Assembly (NCBI GenBank): GCA_000697665.1
Contig: KL197716.1
Location: forward strand, 954,922 to 1,018,921
Reading direction: 5' to 3'
Source: Jaapia argillacea MUCL 33604
Taxonomy: Eukaryota; Basidiomycota; Agaricomycetes; Jaapiales; Jaapiaceae
DNA length: 64,000 nt
The translations under genes were made by a program, and so were the position numbers. This document shows, piece after piece, positions 34,902 through 46,230 of this stretch (the first letter of the stretch is position 1; each line of letters begins with the position of its first letter). The notes under the pieces are model-generated. The model was given only the letters and a program-made list of their open reading frames with translations. It searched no databases and was not told the DNA's origin.

Positions 34902-36062
34902 GCTGGATCAGTTTGTTGTTATATATATGGTGTATTTTTATTGCTCGAAGTCTAATGATCTCGGCCATGGGGAATAGACTAGATGTTAGAACTTGGGCAG
35001 TGTCTCCTCTCCCGGGCCCGGCAACGACCACACAGACACGAAGCGAACAACTGGTTATTACTCCGAGGAAATTGCAAGTGCATGAAACTAGGTGAAATCT
35101 GGAAGAAGAAATGGTGGTTAGTATCTTCGATGGCAAACGGTAAAGAGGGAGGAAGTGTCAGCGTCGGAAGTTGTCCTCTGAACCCGAAAGTTTTGGAAGT
35201 CTAACATGCTATTGACGTGATGGCACGAAGCCCATCATCCACAGAGGGAAGAGAACTGAGGAATATCACTCACAGTGTAGCTGGGAACGTCAGGACGGGA
35301 ACTGTACATGGTGGGCAAGGAAAAGTGGCAGGAAAAAAAGTTGGAAATTCCTTTTCGGATTGGCTATGGCTGGACGTGAAGATGCTGACTTGTGGGTTTG
35401 CTGAGATGGCTATGTTGCAGATTTATCGTTTTTTATTTCTATCCTTTGGAACATATGCTCGGTTCACTCCCGTTGGCTGTTGAATGCTGCATCCAAGCTG
35501 GATCTGAAACTGTTCGCTGTGCTCAGCTACCTTGCTGTTACAGGCGTCCCGCACCTTGTTTTCTCACCATAACGATCAAATAACGATGCATTGACAGTTC
35601 GGTCCGTTAGGAGACACATGTTGTAAACAACGTGATAGCCACACGCAACGTGTTCCTACAATCAGAGTTTGATATCTCCGCAGACAGTGGCGAATGGGAG
35701 GCTGGGCGAAAAAGGCAGGTTTGGGTTGGACAATGTGACTTTTGAGGCTCCAAGAGTGCGCAGCTTTCATTTTCTGGGGTCGGCGACATCGCCACTAGTG
35801 CAATCCAACAGCCTCGGTTCCCGAACCAACACCGCACAAGCGCCCTGCCCTTCTTATAACTTGGTTGTTATTCGGTCTCTGTTTTGCCTCGCGGCCAGCA
35901 CCCTCCTCCCTTGGATCAGCTAACATCCCCTTGTATGGATAAAGATCTCGTGGGAGAAGGCGCTCTATTTTTCCTTTCATCGGCCTAAATCTGCATAACA
36001 CACACCCATCTACCAAATCCCAAGATCTACCCACCCCAGTACGACCATCCGACTCCCTCATC
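34902..36062. other. Intergenic region between SRS2 and the Hsp20-like gene
   Basis: About 1.16 kb with no convincing gene. Open frames near 34898-35204 and 35217-35483 lack splice or domain support. Confidence 0.4.
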
Positions 36063-37066
36063 ATGAGACGCGCAGAAATTCCTTCACGACCTTATGGCCT
36101 CTTGGACCGGGGAGCAGTAGGAGGAGGTTATGATGACGATTACGATGAATCTCCTTCCGTCACTCCAATCATGTTTCCACTGGATTACGCAGACGAGATC
36201 ATCGAGCATGAAAGACCTATGGCTCCCGAACCTTGGACACCTCGACAATCATCAGATGAATCCCTTGGCCCTGCTACTCCTCCAGAGTTAACAGCTTTGG
36301 ATGACTTGTGGAGGGATGTGAGAGAGGCGAAGGAGAGAGGGTTCAAGAAGCCTGTTGTCGTTCCTGGTGGTGGTGTGGGCGTGGCGACTTCGTCGAGACA
36401 TCACCCTTTGCCCACTCCCCCACCTTTGGCCCTGCCACCGCCACAGCACATTCAGAATCCCCATTCTCATTCGCGATCACATCCAAATAAGAAAGATACC
36501 AAGTAAGACTCTGCCTTTTCCCCCCACCTTTTTATCTGATCACAATCCCCACCCCCAGTGTCATTTTTCGAGAGTCTTCAGATGGTCGAACCGTACGTTC
36601 CACTACTCGCTTTCGCTTACGGCCCTCTGCTTAACGTGCTTGCCTGCAGGTTACGGCAATCTTTGCAATGGACGGCGTTCGTAAAGAAGACATGCATGTC
36701 AGTTTTCACCCATACAACCTCACAGTCACCTGGCACACGATCACGATAGTGGACGAGGACGAGGGCGAGAGGGTCATCAGGGAACGAATTGAGAAACATT
36801 ATTCCCATTCCATACCTTTGCCCGAGGGTACAAAGGTGTGTCCCTGCTTCGTCGCCGTGGGCTTGTGGAGTCGCGAGCTGACGAAACCTCTTGGTGGTCT
36901 GTGATAGTTTGAAGAAGTCAGAGCATCAAAGGACGCGAGAAGGTTGACCCTCAAGTATCCTAGCATGCGAATGGCGCAACCACGTACGGAGCGACGACCC
37001 GTTGATCGGACTCGTAGAACGGACAGCTCGAAATCTGCCGAACAGCGTCTTCTTACCAACGCTTGA
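36063..37066 (+). CDS. Hsp20/alpha-crystallin-like protein, 272 aa
   Basis: Four exons: 36063-36502, 36559-36592, 36650-36835 and 36908-37066 (440 + 34 + 186 + 159 = 819 bases). The N-terminal 147 residues are low-complexity, with DDDYDESPSV, a Pro/His-rich stretch and a DDLWRDVREAKERGFKK helix. The C-terminal half is a small heat-shock/CS-type beta domain: NVIFRESSDGRTVTAIFAMD, GVRKEDMHVSFHPYNLTVTW, VIRERIEKHYSHSIPLPEGT and KFEEVRASKDARRLTLKYP. IPLPEG and the final beta strand are typical of fungal Hsp20-like proteins. The usual I-x-I/V tail for oligomer contacts is not seen; the tail is instead basic (ERRPVDRTRRTD). It probably acts as a cytosolic chaperone-like or adaptor protein. Canonical heat-shock elements were not evident by eye. 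Confidence 0.8.
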
Positions 37067-37364
37067 CCCAGCCCTTGATCAAGCGCTCTTGGACATTTGC
37101 TTTACCTACTATCTCCTCTCTCACGGTGCATTTGTTTCCGACTGTCTCTCGCACATCTATAGACTTATTGTTGCTGTATCTCTTATTGCCGTATTGCTGT
37201 AACTTACCTCATCACTTGTTCTTTGCTCCCTGTTGTAATCACCACTCGTCGTCGTCGGAAGTCATGGCATTTACGCACACTTGGTGCGGATTCTGAACAA
37301 AGTTGGCCATATTTCATCAATGATACATGCCGGAGCTGCGGGCATATAAATGGGACATGTTTCT

Positions 37365-39742
37365 TCACATCGACCACAGTCCAGCAAATAGGTCTACGCC
37401 ACTTTCGAGAGAAGGAGGGTTGTAGTCTTCATGTAGATTTGGTGGTTCCTCGAGGTTGTCATTCGGGTAGGATAGCATGATTCGGGGACTGTGCGCTAAG
37501 AGCATCAGGACGCTTGAGGAGTCTTTATTGAAAGGTGCTGGACGAGCGGGCAGGACAGGTCGCAGCGTTGGGAAGAGTTGCATATCGTCCCTCGTTGCTA
37601 CCGAGAGTGGTTGTACGATCGATTCGGCCCGAGAATATTTGGACGGGGAGGAGCAGAGGGTAGAATCATCTTGAAGGGGTTGTTTGTGGGTAAATGGTGA
37701 ACTTCGACGTGAAAGACTCTTCTTGGACAGAGGGGACGAAGCATAACCTGCCGGTAACCGATTTGGAAGGAGAGAAAGCGACTTCATTGGCATCCAGATT
37801 TTATTCGAATCATGTCCAGCTACTGAAGAAGGGAGGTGAGCCGACCTCGGAGACGATAGCGTTTGGGGGTGAGCCAGATACGATGGAACTCCAGCGCTCT
37901 CATGCGCAGATCGAGGCTGATACGGCAATGGAGAACGAGGTATTGGCATTGATGAGATGGTTCGCAAACGAGAGGATTTCACGGCAGAAGCTCCAATTTT
38001 TTTGGACTCTGAACGAGAGTTGACGACACTTGATGGTTTCGGTCGTCGGCCCGAGAGATTGCGTCTCGAGGCGCTTCTAGTGGATGATGATTGCAGTTGG
38101 GTTGCTTGCCTGGCAGTTTCTCTGAACTGGTCGAGGAAAGAAGCTAATGTCTTCAGGGGCTTTTGAGAGGCTGAGACGGGGATATGTTCTTGACAAATCT
38201 GGGGAGATGGCAGAGACGGAACTTGGTCTTGTAAAGTTTGAGGGTCAGAGCGATGGATTTCGGATGTGGGAGGACCGATAGAAAGAGCAAGGTTCTTGGC
38301 AGGTAGGCTCGATTTGGGTGTACATGGGAGGGTTTCATCGTTGAAATGCGATTTCGGTACCGCTGGAAATTCGAGGGCATCAAGAGGTAAGACGATATCG
38401 AGAGAAGGGACAACAGGGTCGTCTCCAAGAACTGATGATACATGTGTTGAGACGGCGGGCACGGGAGTACCAGCATATGTAAAGGGTAAAAGAATGGGAG
38501 CACAGACGGGGGAAGAGAATCGGACCTGTTTCGCTGACCGTCCATGGTTAGAGGGTACTTCATCCAGCTTTCTGCGTATATGCGCGCCTACGGACGATGG
38601 AGTATAGAACTGTATTTGCCGCCGCGATGATTGTTGGGGAGGGGTACGGACAATTGGTGTTCTAGAGAATTATGATGAGATTGTCATATGACTAACAAAA
38701 GCATTTATACATGCCTGATGGACGTCTGCTTCTGGGCGACGACCTTTTCGAGTTCTTCTAGTGGCACGAATTGCAAGGGCAAGCAACCACGGCGCAATTC
38801 GGTCGCGACCTTTTTTGCCGGCCCTGAAGATGTTTTCGTGCCTTGAAGTGAACTTTGGGCGACACGTTGCCAAACTGTGACCGGTTGTAGTCGCCTCCCA
38901 AGCGGAGACGGAGTGCGACCCTGGCAACCATAAAATCCGGAAGGGGCACGAAAGAGTGACTTTGTACGACGTGCTACCAGAGCTGTTTGACTTGGTCCGG
39001 AGGTTTTTGTAGGTGTTGTTTGCATCTCGACAGGGAAAAAGGATAGAGGAAGCCGATTTGGATTGAGTGCCTCTTGCGGAAGGACTGGTTGAACCTCGAC
39101 GTGGGACAGGAGAGCCGCACGTTGCATACGATCTGCCAGAGGGCGCCCCTGTTTTTTTCGACGTCGAGGCGGGAAGTCTTGTTGGGGTAGCTTTCGACCA
39201 CCGGAAACTGAGATGTCCGCACCAGACCAAGTATCCTCCCTTGAATATCGTCTTCGCCGCTTGCGAGGTGGTAGGGAGACCTGACAGTTTTCTTCTCCCG
39301 AGTCTTGGAGTTCGTCCTGGGGATAATCGTGAAGGTCGACAACCGCCGGACGTCTACGCCTGTCATAGCGAGTCAACTTCCGGGTAGAAACATTTGCGGC
39401 TTTGAGAAATTCCTCGACGGTAACGACCCTCGGCAGGTCGTGGTCTCGATCACCGAAGGTTTCTTCAAGACGAGAATGGGAGGAGTCTGGCAGTACTAGC
39501 GGCGCCTTCTTTGGCGAGGGCGGTGGTGGTGGGCTCGGTAGCACCACAGCAGGGTCAGATTTGAAGACTCTTCGTGGAGTTGGCTGAGGATGCCCTGGTA
39601 TGATCGATGGTCCGTTACCGACGTTGCCGCCCGGTTGAACTAGTGGCTTTGGTGAAGAAGGGAAGGTATAGACACCCAAACACGGATCCACAGGCTGGCG
39701 AGAGCGTTTTCTCCGTTTCGTGACGGCAAGTTCAAGGGTCAT
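37365..39742 (-). CDS. Hypothetical basic, disordered protein (about 774 aa), GC-AG intron
   Basis: Exon 1 39742-38715 begins MTLELAVTKRRKRSRQPVDP; exon 2 38661-37365 ends GVDLFAGLWSM. The only phase-compatible join I found uses donor AG|GCATGT at 38714 and acceptor CTCTAG at 38662, a 53-bp GC-AG intron; a GT donor six bases away gives the wrong phase. The protein is rich in Pro, Ser and Arg, with nuclear-localisation-like clusters (TKRRKRSR, PPRKRRRRYSR, PPRRRKKQGR) and PPPPPSPKKAPL. Near the middle are LQFVPLEELEKVVAQKQTSI and IQFYTPSSVGAHIRRKL, and a motif LASFLDQFRETARQATQLQ that could form a helix. No known domain. A nuclear role is suggested by composition only. Confidence 0.6.
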
Positions 39743-40012
39743 CTGGACAGAGATTTAGCGGAGTCAGATCTACAGACTCGGGTGATCATAAGAGGTGGTC
39801 GTGATAGCGCTGCAGAGTGACGCAGAACAGGAAAACAAAAGAGGAATACGACGGTCCCCAAATCTGCGCAGGTTGCAAGGGCAAGGGCAAGAGACCAAGA
39901 TCACCTTCCCGCTCATTTACATAGCACGACTTCAATTGCGGGAATTATCAGACCAATTTCTCGTAGCTGCAGGACAAGGACATAGCGATATATAGTACAA
40001 GTACACTCGTGC
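39743..40012. other. Spacer between the hypothetical gene and MetRS
   Basis: Upstream of the hypothetical gene and downstream of the MetRS stop; it holds short GGGCAA repeats near 39877-39892 and no gene. Confidence 0.35.
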
Positions 40013-42805
40013 TCAGGATTTCTTCTTGAGCTCTGCAAGCTCTTCCTTCAGCTTTTTCAGCACCTCAACAGCAGCGGATATCTCGGCCTCTACCTCCGGA
40101 GTCTTAGGATTACGCGTCTTAGCCTCGCGCACCACCTGCCCTTGATCTGCCACCTTTTGCTCCCAAGCAAGCACCTCTACTGACTTTGGCCCAGACTCAT
40201 CTTCAGCTTTGGTCGCAGCCTTCTTAGCCGCCGCTACCTTGCGTTTCGACATTCCAGGCGCGATATGGGTGGCATCACCATTCACAGCTGCTGGAGTTGT
40301 CGTTCCTGATCCCGCGAACTTGTTCCTCCAGATTTCGGCCATCTTCTCGTCGATCCTCTTGAATAGATGCTCTGGTTTGCCGATGTGATGGCCGGGAAGG
40401 ATATCGATGGAGAGGACGTCTGGAACAGAGCGAGCTGGTGCGTTGATTTGAACGAGAATTGCTTCGTCGGTTGCGGGCATGAAAGGATGGATCATGGCGG
40501 ATAGAACATAAATGACGTTGATCGCCCGTGTGACTACCTGTGCGCAACGAGTGGGGTCTTTTGTCAACAATTCCTTGTCGAGCCCAGCCGTTTGCAGGTA
40601 TGCGTTCGCCCGACTCGACAATGCCATGACTGTCTGTAGGCCAGCACGAATTTTGACGGCATCCATGTTGTCGTTATACTCCTTGATCAAAGCATTCGCA
40701 TCTGTGATGAAATCGCTGTCGACTTTGTCGTTGGGCGATAAGGGTCCCGGAGCATCGCCACCATCAGGGACGACACTGTCGTATTGAGAGGATATAAACT
40801 TGAGGAGTCGATTCACAAAGTTGCCGAAGCTGTCGAATTGTTAGTGTACGATGTAATGGCAAGATGATTTGGCTCACTTCTTCAAAAGAATGTTGTTATT
40901 GGCAATGATCTGAGAAATGGGGTGAGATAGTATCAAACAACGATGGTAAATCGCCGTACACAGTCGTCCCACGAGAACATGGCATCGGCCGTCTCAGGGC
41001 GGATGGAAAGGAGGTAGTAACGCCAGACGGCAGCGGGTATTTGAGTTTCCTTGGCAGCAGGTCCAAACACACCACGATTCCGGCTCTTGGAGAACTTTCC
41101 ACCCTCGTAATTGAGGTATTCTGGACAATCGAAAAATCAGCTCATGGGTTGTCGGGATGACGGAAACCAGAACTAACCAGTGGTGGAAAGGTGGTGAAGC
41201 GTTGTCCATGGTCGGCCGTCACCCAACTGGACGGACGGGAAGTAAATTGTGTGGAAGTAGACGTTATCTTTACCCATGAATTGGTAAAGTTTAACGTTCT
41301 CTTCGTTGAACCACCATTGCTTCCATTCTGGGGTATAGTTGGAGGTGATACTTGGGTATCCGATCGGTGCGTCGAACTATGAAAAGGCTCGCATCTCATT
41401 CTCATGATGATGAATCGCATGCTAGACGTACCCAGACGTCTGCGCAGTATTGTCAGGCCATTATCAGATAAAGGTAGGGGAGGAACTTACATAAGACCTT
41501 TCCTTTCATCCCGTCGTCGTCCTCTCCCTCTGGGCAAGGAACCGGCACTCCCCATTGCAGATCTCTAGTGACGGGACTTGGATGTAAACCCGACTTTAAT
41601 CTGGTATCAACGAGTTCACCCTCGGCGTTGATGACCGAGTTTGGTGACCATTTGCCTGCTTTGTAAGATTTTCTAATCCATTCTTCTGTACGTGCTTGTA
41701 GAGAATCTAGGCGGATGTACATATGTTCGGAATGGCGAGTGGTGACATGGTGGGTCTTATCGACGAGACAGCGAGGTTTGATAAGTTCGACGGCGTCTAG
41801 GGTGCGACTGCAGGCGTCGCATTGATCGCCACGGGCGTCCTAGGTAATACAATGTTAGGAAATGATGGATGAATGGGTGGATTGGATTCTTACATCCGCA
41901 CCACAATGAGGACAGGTACCCTCCACGAAACGGTCGGCCAAGAACCTAGAATCAAGATGAGACTAGATCCACAGAGTGTCGGGCTCTAAAGATATACTTT
42001 TGGCAACCCTCACAGTAGGTCTGCTCTTTCGTCTGCTTGAGCAAAAAACCATTCTTCTTCAGATTCGAGTAGATTTCCTGAGCAATTCTGGAACGGAAGA
42101 AATTCAGCTGGTCACCTGAAGTTGAAGCTGGAGACACATACTCGGTATGATGGGGGGTCGATGTCCGACCGAAGAAATCGAAGCTACGGGGGATGGGAAG
42201 CGTGGAGATACACGAATAACTCCCTTGACTCACCCAATTTCGAACCATTTGTATGTTTCCTTGTGAAGTTCGTTATATTTGTCACATAGTTGCTTGGGAG
42301 TAATGCCTTCCTTGAGAGCCTGTGTCTCGGTCGCAGTACCATATTCATCGGTACCACAGATGTATAGGGTGCGTCGGTTTCTTGTCCCTGAGTAACGGTG
42401 AATTAAATTGATCCTGCGGCGATAGAGGGAGGTGTGGAGCTACACGTACGATTGTATCTGATATGAACGAGTCAGAGCGCTCGTTGGATACACAGAGCAC
42501 AGGGACTCACCTGGCAAACACGTCCGCACTTAGCGTACTCCCGATGATATTTCCTGCAGGCGTGATTGAGGTGAGATCAAAGTCCAATCAACGAAACAAT
42601 CGAAACGAACCGAGATGGGGGACGTTATTGCAATAGGGCAGGGCAGATGTAATCAAGACGTTCTTTTCACCGTCCTTGGGCAAACTAACGTGGAATCAGG
42701 ATTCGAAAGGATGAGGGATACGCAGAATGTTTGCACCAACATTGTTTCGCCAGGAGCAGGTATATCTCGGAGAAGTCCATCCGCCGGCCTGATTTTCTGA
42801 GCCAT
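40013..42805 (-). CDS. MES1: Methionyl-tRNA synthetase, cytosolic, with C-terminal WHEP-like tail
   Basis: Charges tRNA-Met with methionine. The start is taken at 42805 ([20 protein letters not shown]); an in-frame ATG at 42859 is an alternative. After a first intron come [20 protein letters not shown] and VPHLG (the HIGH region), [33 protein letters not shown] and a zinc-knuckle exon near 41820-41940 with CxxC pairs. Next are [54 protein letters not shown] and KFSKS (KMSKS motif) near 41080. The anticodon-binding exon 40816-40013 has [16 protein letters not shown]-like sequence. It closes with [20 protein letters not shown] and [20 protein letters not shown], a WHEP-type helix-turn-helix. 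The GST-like N-terminal domain of yeast MetRS is absent. Confidence 0.92.
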
Positions 42806-43088
42806 CGATGAGCAGAGCCGGAAGGATATAGCAAAGTCGGGGGGTCGTATATGGTACAAAGCAGAGATAAAGGCCCTAGATTGAAACAGATTGGCGAACT
42901 TTTAAAGCAAGAAAGGCGCCTTTTAATTTTGACTCGTCTGACTCGAAGTAGCCAAAGTTGAAGGGATCAGGTTATCAGCCTCCTGGGCCACGTGGCAATA
43001 ATGTCATTGCTTCTCGTAAACCGTTCACTGGGAACATCTTCGTCTTCCACGGTCACTGCTTGTCCTCGTCGGTCTCGGTTTTTTGGAC
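42806..43088. promoter_or_regulatory. Bidirectional promoter between MetRS and the OPT gene
   Basis: Fewer than 300 bp separate the two divergent starts. A CCACGTG-containing stretch, GGGCCACGTGGC, lies at about 42985-42996. Confidence 0.4.
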
Positions 43089-45752
43089 ATGGTTTTGTTC
43101 GCATGGATGAGGTATGGGTGCATCGATTCTCCCATCGTTTTGACCTCTCAATCCCCGGATTTCAAGAGCCCAACTCAGGGAGACATCTCCTGATCGTAGC
43201 GCGAACTCCGAATTCACCGTCAGTCTATTTACCTCCTGACCCCATAACGATATCTGAGTCCATCATGCTCTTAGCTTATTGCGGTTGTCCTGGGCCTATT
43301 GATTGGATGTCTACTATGTTTCACAAACCTATACTTTGGATTGCAGACGGGCTGGATTAGTATGTCAGTTACGTTTCATGCACCGCATTGACGAATCTGA
43401 ACGGAGAGCGATAGGATGTCTCTTCAGTCGGCCTTGATAGGGTTTTTGGTTTCAAAGTTACTCCCCAGACCCATCACACCCCAAGAGAACATCGTTGTGC
43501 AAACCACTGCGGTGGCGACTGGGACCGTATGTCGGATACAACTTATGTTCTAGGATTGGACTCATATTCTCGGGCGATGATAGATGCCTCTCGCAGCTGG
43601 ATTCGTAGGTATCTTGCCTGCGCTTGGTCTTCTTGACCCAGAACGAGATGGTATGGCACCCCTGCATCTCACATGGCTATCGACTGTTGGATGGTCGTGC
43701 GCCGTTGCTTTCTTCGGGTACGTGGAAACACATCTGTACATTTATCAGCCACTAAGAGGCGCTACAGGGTCTTTTTGTCTCCCCCTATCCGGAAGCAAGT
43801 CGTAGGTTTACTCTAAACCTTCCTACCTTCATAATTTTCATTAATGGGCGCCAGATCATCGAAGAACAACTTGCCTTCCCATCAGGGACTGCTACAGCTC
43901 AATTGATATCTGTCCTTCACCGGTTACCACCTCCAGACACCTCTATCCGACAACGTAGAGGTTACAGAGCACTTTCGGTAGAGGAAGCCGAAGAGGAGAA
44001 CCATCTCACGGAAACTCATGTTGTCCACGAAAGTCCTCTCGAAGTGGAATCTGAAGAACCTGAAATTGCTCGCAAAGAAAGCTGGTCTGCGTTGTTGTGG
44101 AGTTTCCTTGCTTCTGGAGTTATGACAGTCAGAGATATTTCCACTCAACCTCGTTCTCCAGTATTACTGATGTCTCCTGTCAGCTCGCTGCATATTTCTT
44201 TCCAATTGTCTTCTCGATACCTTTGTTCGGGAACTACCTCGCGAAGGAATGGTTATGGTCCTTCACGCCCAGTCTATCATATGTCGGACAAGGTCCGTTA
44301 TTTGCCTACTTTGCTGTTCGTCGATAATAAGATTGATCTCAGGTATCATCATGGGTTTCCCAACCACCTTGAGCATGAATCTAGTACCATTTATTTTCTC
44401 CTACTGATTCTCGTCCACTAATGAATGTATTGACAGGGAATGTTAGTTGGTTGGGGTGTCCTTTCTCCCCTCTCCAAATTGTATGGATGGGCCCCTGGTC
44501 CAGTTGGTGATATGACTTCCGGGGCTCGTGGTTGGATCCTCTGGACGTCCCTCGCAATCATGTGTGCAGACAGCTTCATCTCTCTCCTACCCGTCATCGC
44601 CGAGTTTGTCGACAATCAGCTCCGGCGGCGGCGAATATTGCTTCCCCGTGATGGCGGCTCAGATGATGGTGATAAGGAAGATAATGAAGTTGAGACCGAG
44701 GATAGACTTGTTCCCAATAGCTGGGTTTTATGGGGACTTGGCGTCAGTGTGGTATTAGGTGTTGCCCTCGTTTGGCTGGTTTTCGGGAACGAGGGGATTA
44801 AGCCTTGGGCCACCGTCATCGGGTTCGTTTTGGGAGGGTTGCTCAGCATCCTTGGGTTAGTCGTAATCAATTCTTCCCCCAATTACACTCTAAATTGACT
44901 CGCTTCCAGTGTCCGAGCCTTGGGCGAAACAGACTTAAACCCCGTCAGCGGTTTAGGGAAGATCAGCCAGTTGGTTTTTGCTCTGGTGGCCCCGGGAAAC
45001 ATCGTGGCGAACATTATTGCCGGTGGTGTGGCGGAGGCTGGTGCTCAACAGTGAGTTGTTTTCAGCTCTGCCCCTCAGTTTTCTAATGCCAACTCATTAT
45101 AGAGCTGGCGACCTCATGCAAGATCTTAAGACAGGCCATCTGATTCGTGCATCTCCTCGAGCGCAATTCTATGGACAACTCATCGGCTCGTCTCTATCGA
45201 TCCTTGTGACGAGTACGGCTTATACACTGTATAGCCGAGCATATACAATCCCGGGACCTTCATTCCCTGCACCGACAGCGTATGTTTGGCTTAGTCTGGC
45301 CCGACTTCTTCGTAAGCCCATTTGCTCCGCCCGTGATCAATTGTTTGCTGATTTTTTTTGCAGGGGATGGGCAGCTCCCTGACAAAAGCGGTATCTTCAT
45401 GCTCGCTTTCGCCTTGCTGTTTGGTACAGTGTCGGCCTTGAAGATACACGCTGTACGGAGACAGCTTCCCTACGCCAAGTGGATACCATCCGGTGTTGCC
45501 TTTGCAATAGGTTTTCTGAACACACCCTCATTCTCGCTAGCGCGTCTCGTTGGAGGTGTCCTGGACTATGTCTATCGCACCCGGATTGCAAAGGATGGCA
45601 ACGACATTCGGTTGATCGTGATTGCAAGTGGATTTGTATTGGGCGAGGGTGTCGTCAGTGTCATCTCGTTGGTGTTGAAGACGTGTGGCGTATCAGTGGC
45701 GAGTTGTTGGGGATGTGGCCATGGTTTATGTGCTGGCTGTCCTGCATCGTAG
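43089..45752 (+). CDS. OPT-superfamily transporter (YGL114W/YSL-like)
   Basis: Multi-pass membrane transporter of the oligopeptide-transporter superfamily; the YGL114W branch is near plant YSL metal-chelate carriers. Blocks in order are EFT then LIAVVLGLLIGCLLCFTNLY, FGLQTGWISMMSLQSALIGF, TPQENIVVQTTAVATGTMPL, AAGFVGILPALGLLDPERDG and EEQLAFPSGTATAQLISVLH. Later come FFPIVFSIPLFGNYLAKEWL, SLSYVGQGIIMGFPTTLSMN, LGMLVGWGVLSPLSKLYGWA, AGDLMQDLKTGHLIRASPRA and YAKWIPSGVAFAIGFLNTPS. An acidic cytosolic loop (VEEAEEENHLTETH) follows the third block of helices. The first exon is uncertain: ATG at 43089 with a phase-2 intron fits best. The last exon join near 45315-45364 restores LLRDGQLPDKSG. The ending at 45752 follows GEGVVSVISLVLK. 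The substrate is unknown. Confidence 0.85.
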
Positions 45753-46230
45753 AGTAGTCTTGATTATATTTAACCCGATTTTTGATGGATGGTCGGCTCC
45801 ATGTCTGGTAGTAGAGTGTCAGTGCAGCGAAAGCAAATGGGATGCATTGTGCGATCATGACGTGGTTATTAGATTACTAAGTTTGGTAAATCCCGACTGG
45901 ACTTATCCCGACATCCCCCATGACCTCGTCGATTGTCGTCTGACTCGACACCGAGCACATATCCAGCTTCCATCCAGGCCTAATTGATCGGTCGGCGCTG
46001 CACCGAATCATTTTATGTGGCCGATCGTCACTAGAGCGATGTCGTGCAGACTCCGGGGCCCGTTCCTTTCCCCTTGTTGAAGGTGTGCATTGGATACATA
46101 AACGTTGATAGACCCCTTCGTAGATTTGGCATACCGCTGCAAGTCCCCTATGTCCCGACGTCGCCTCCCACATCATGATTCACAGGACTCGGAGTACGAC
46201 CCAACCCCACCATATGGCAGGACTCATCAT
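45753..46230. other. Intergenic region before DUF4246 copy 6
   Basis: No gene seen. An in-frame ATG at 46150 would extend copy 6 by 27 residues (MSRRRLPHHDSQDSEYD). Confidence 0.4.
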
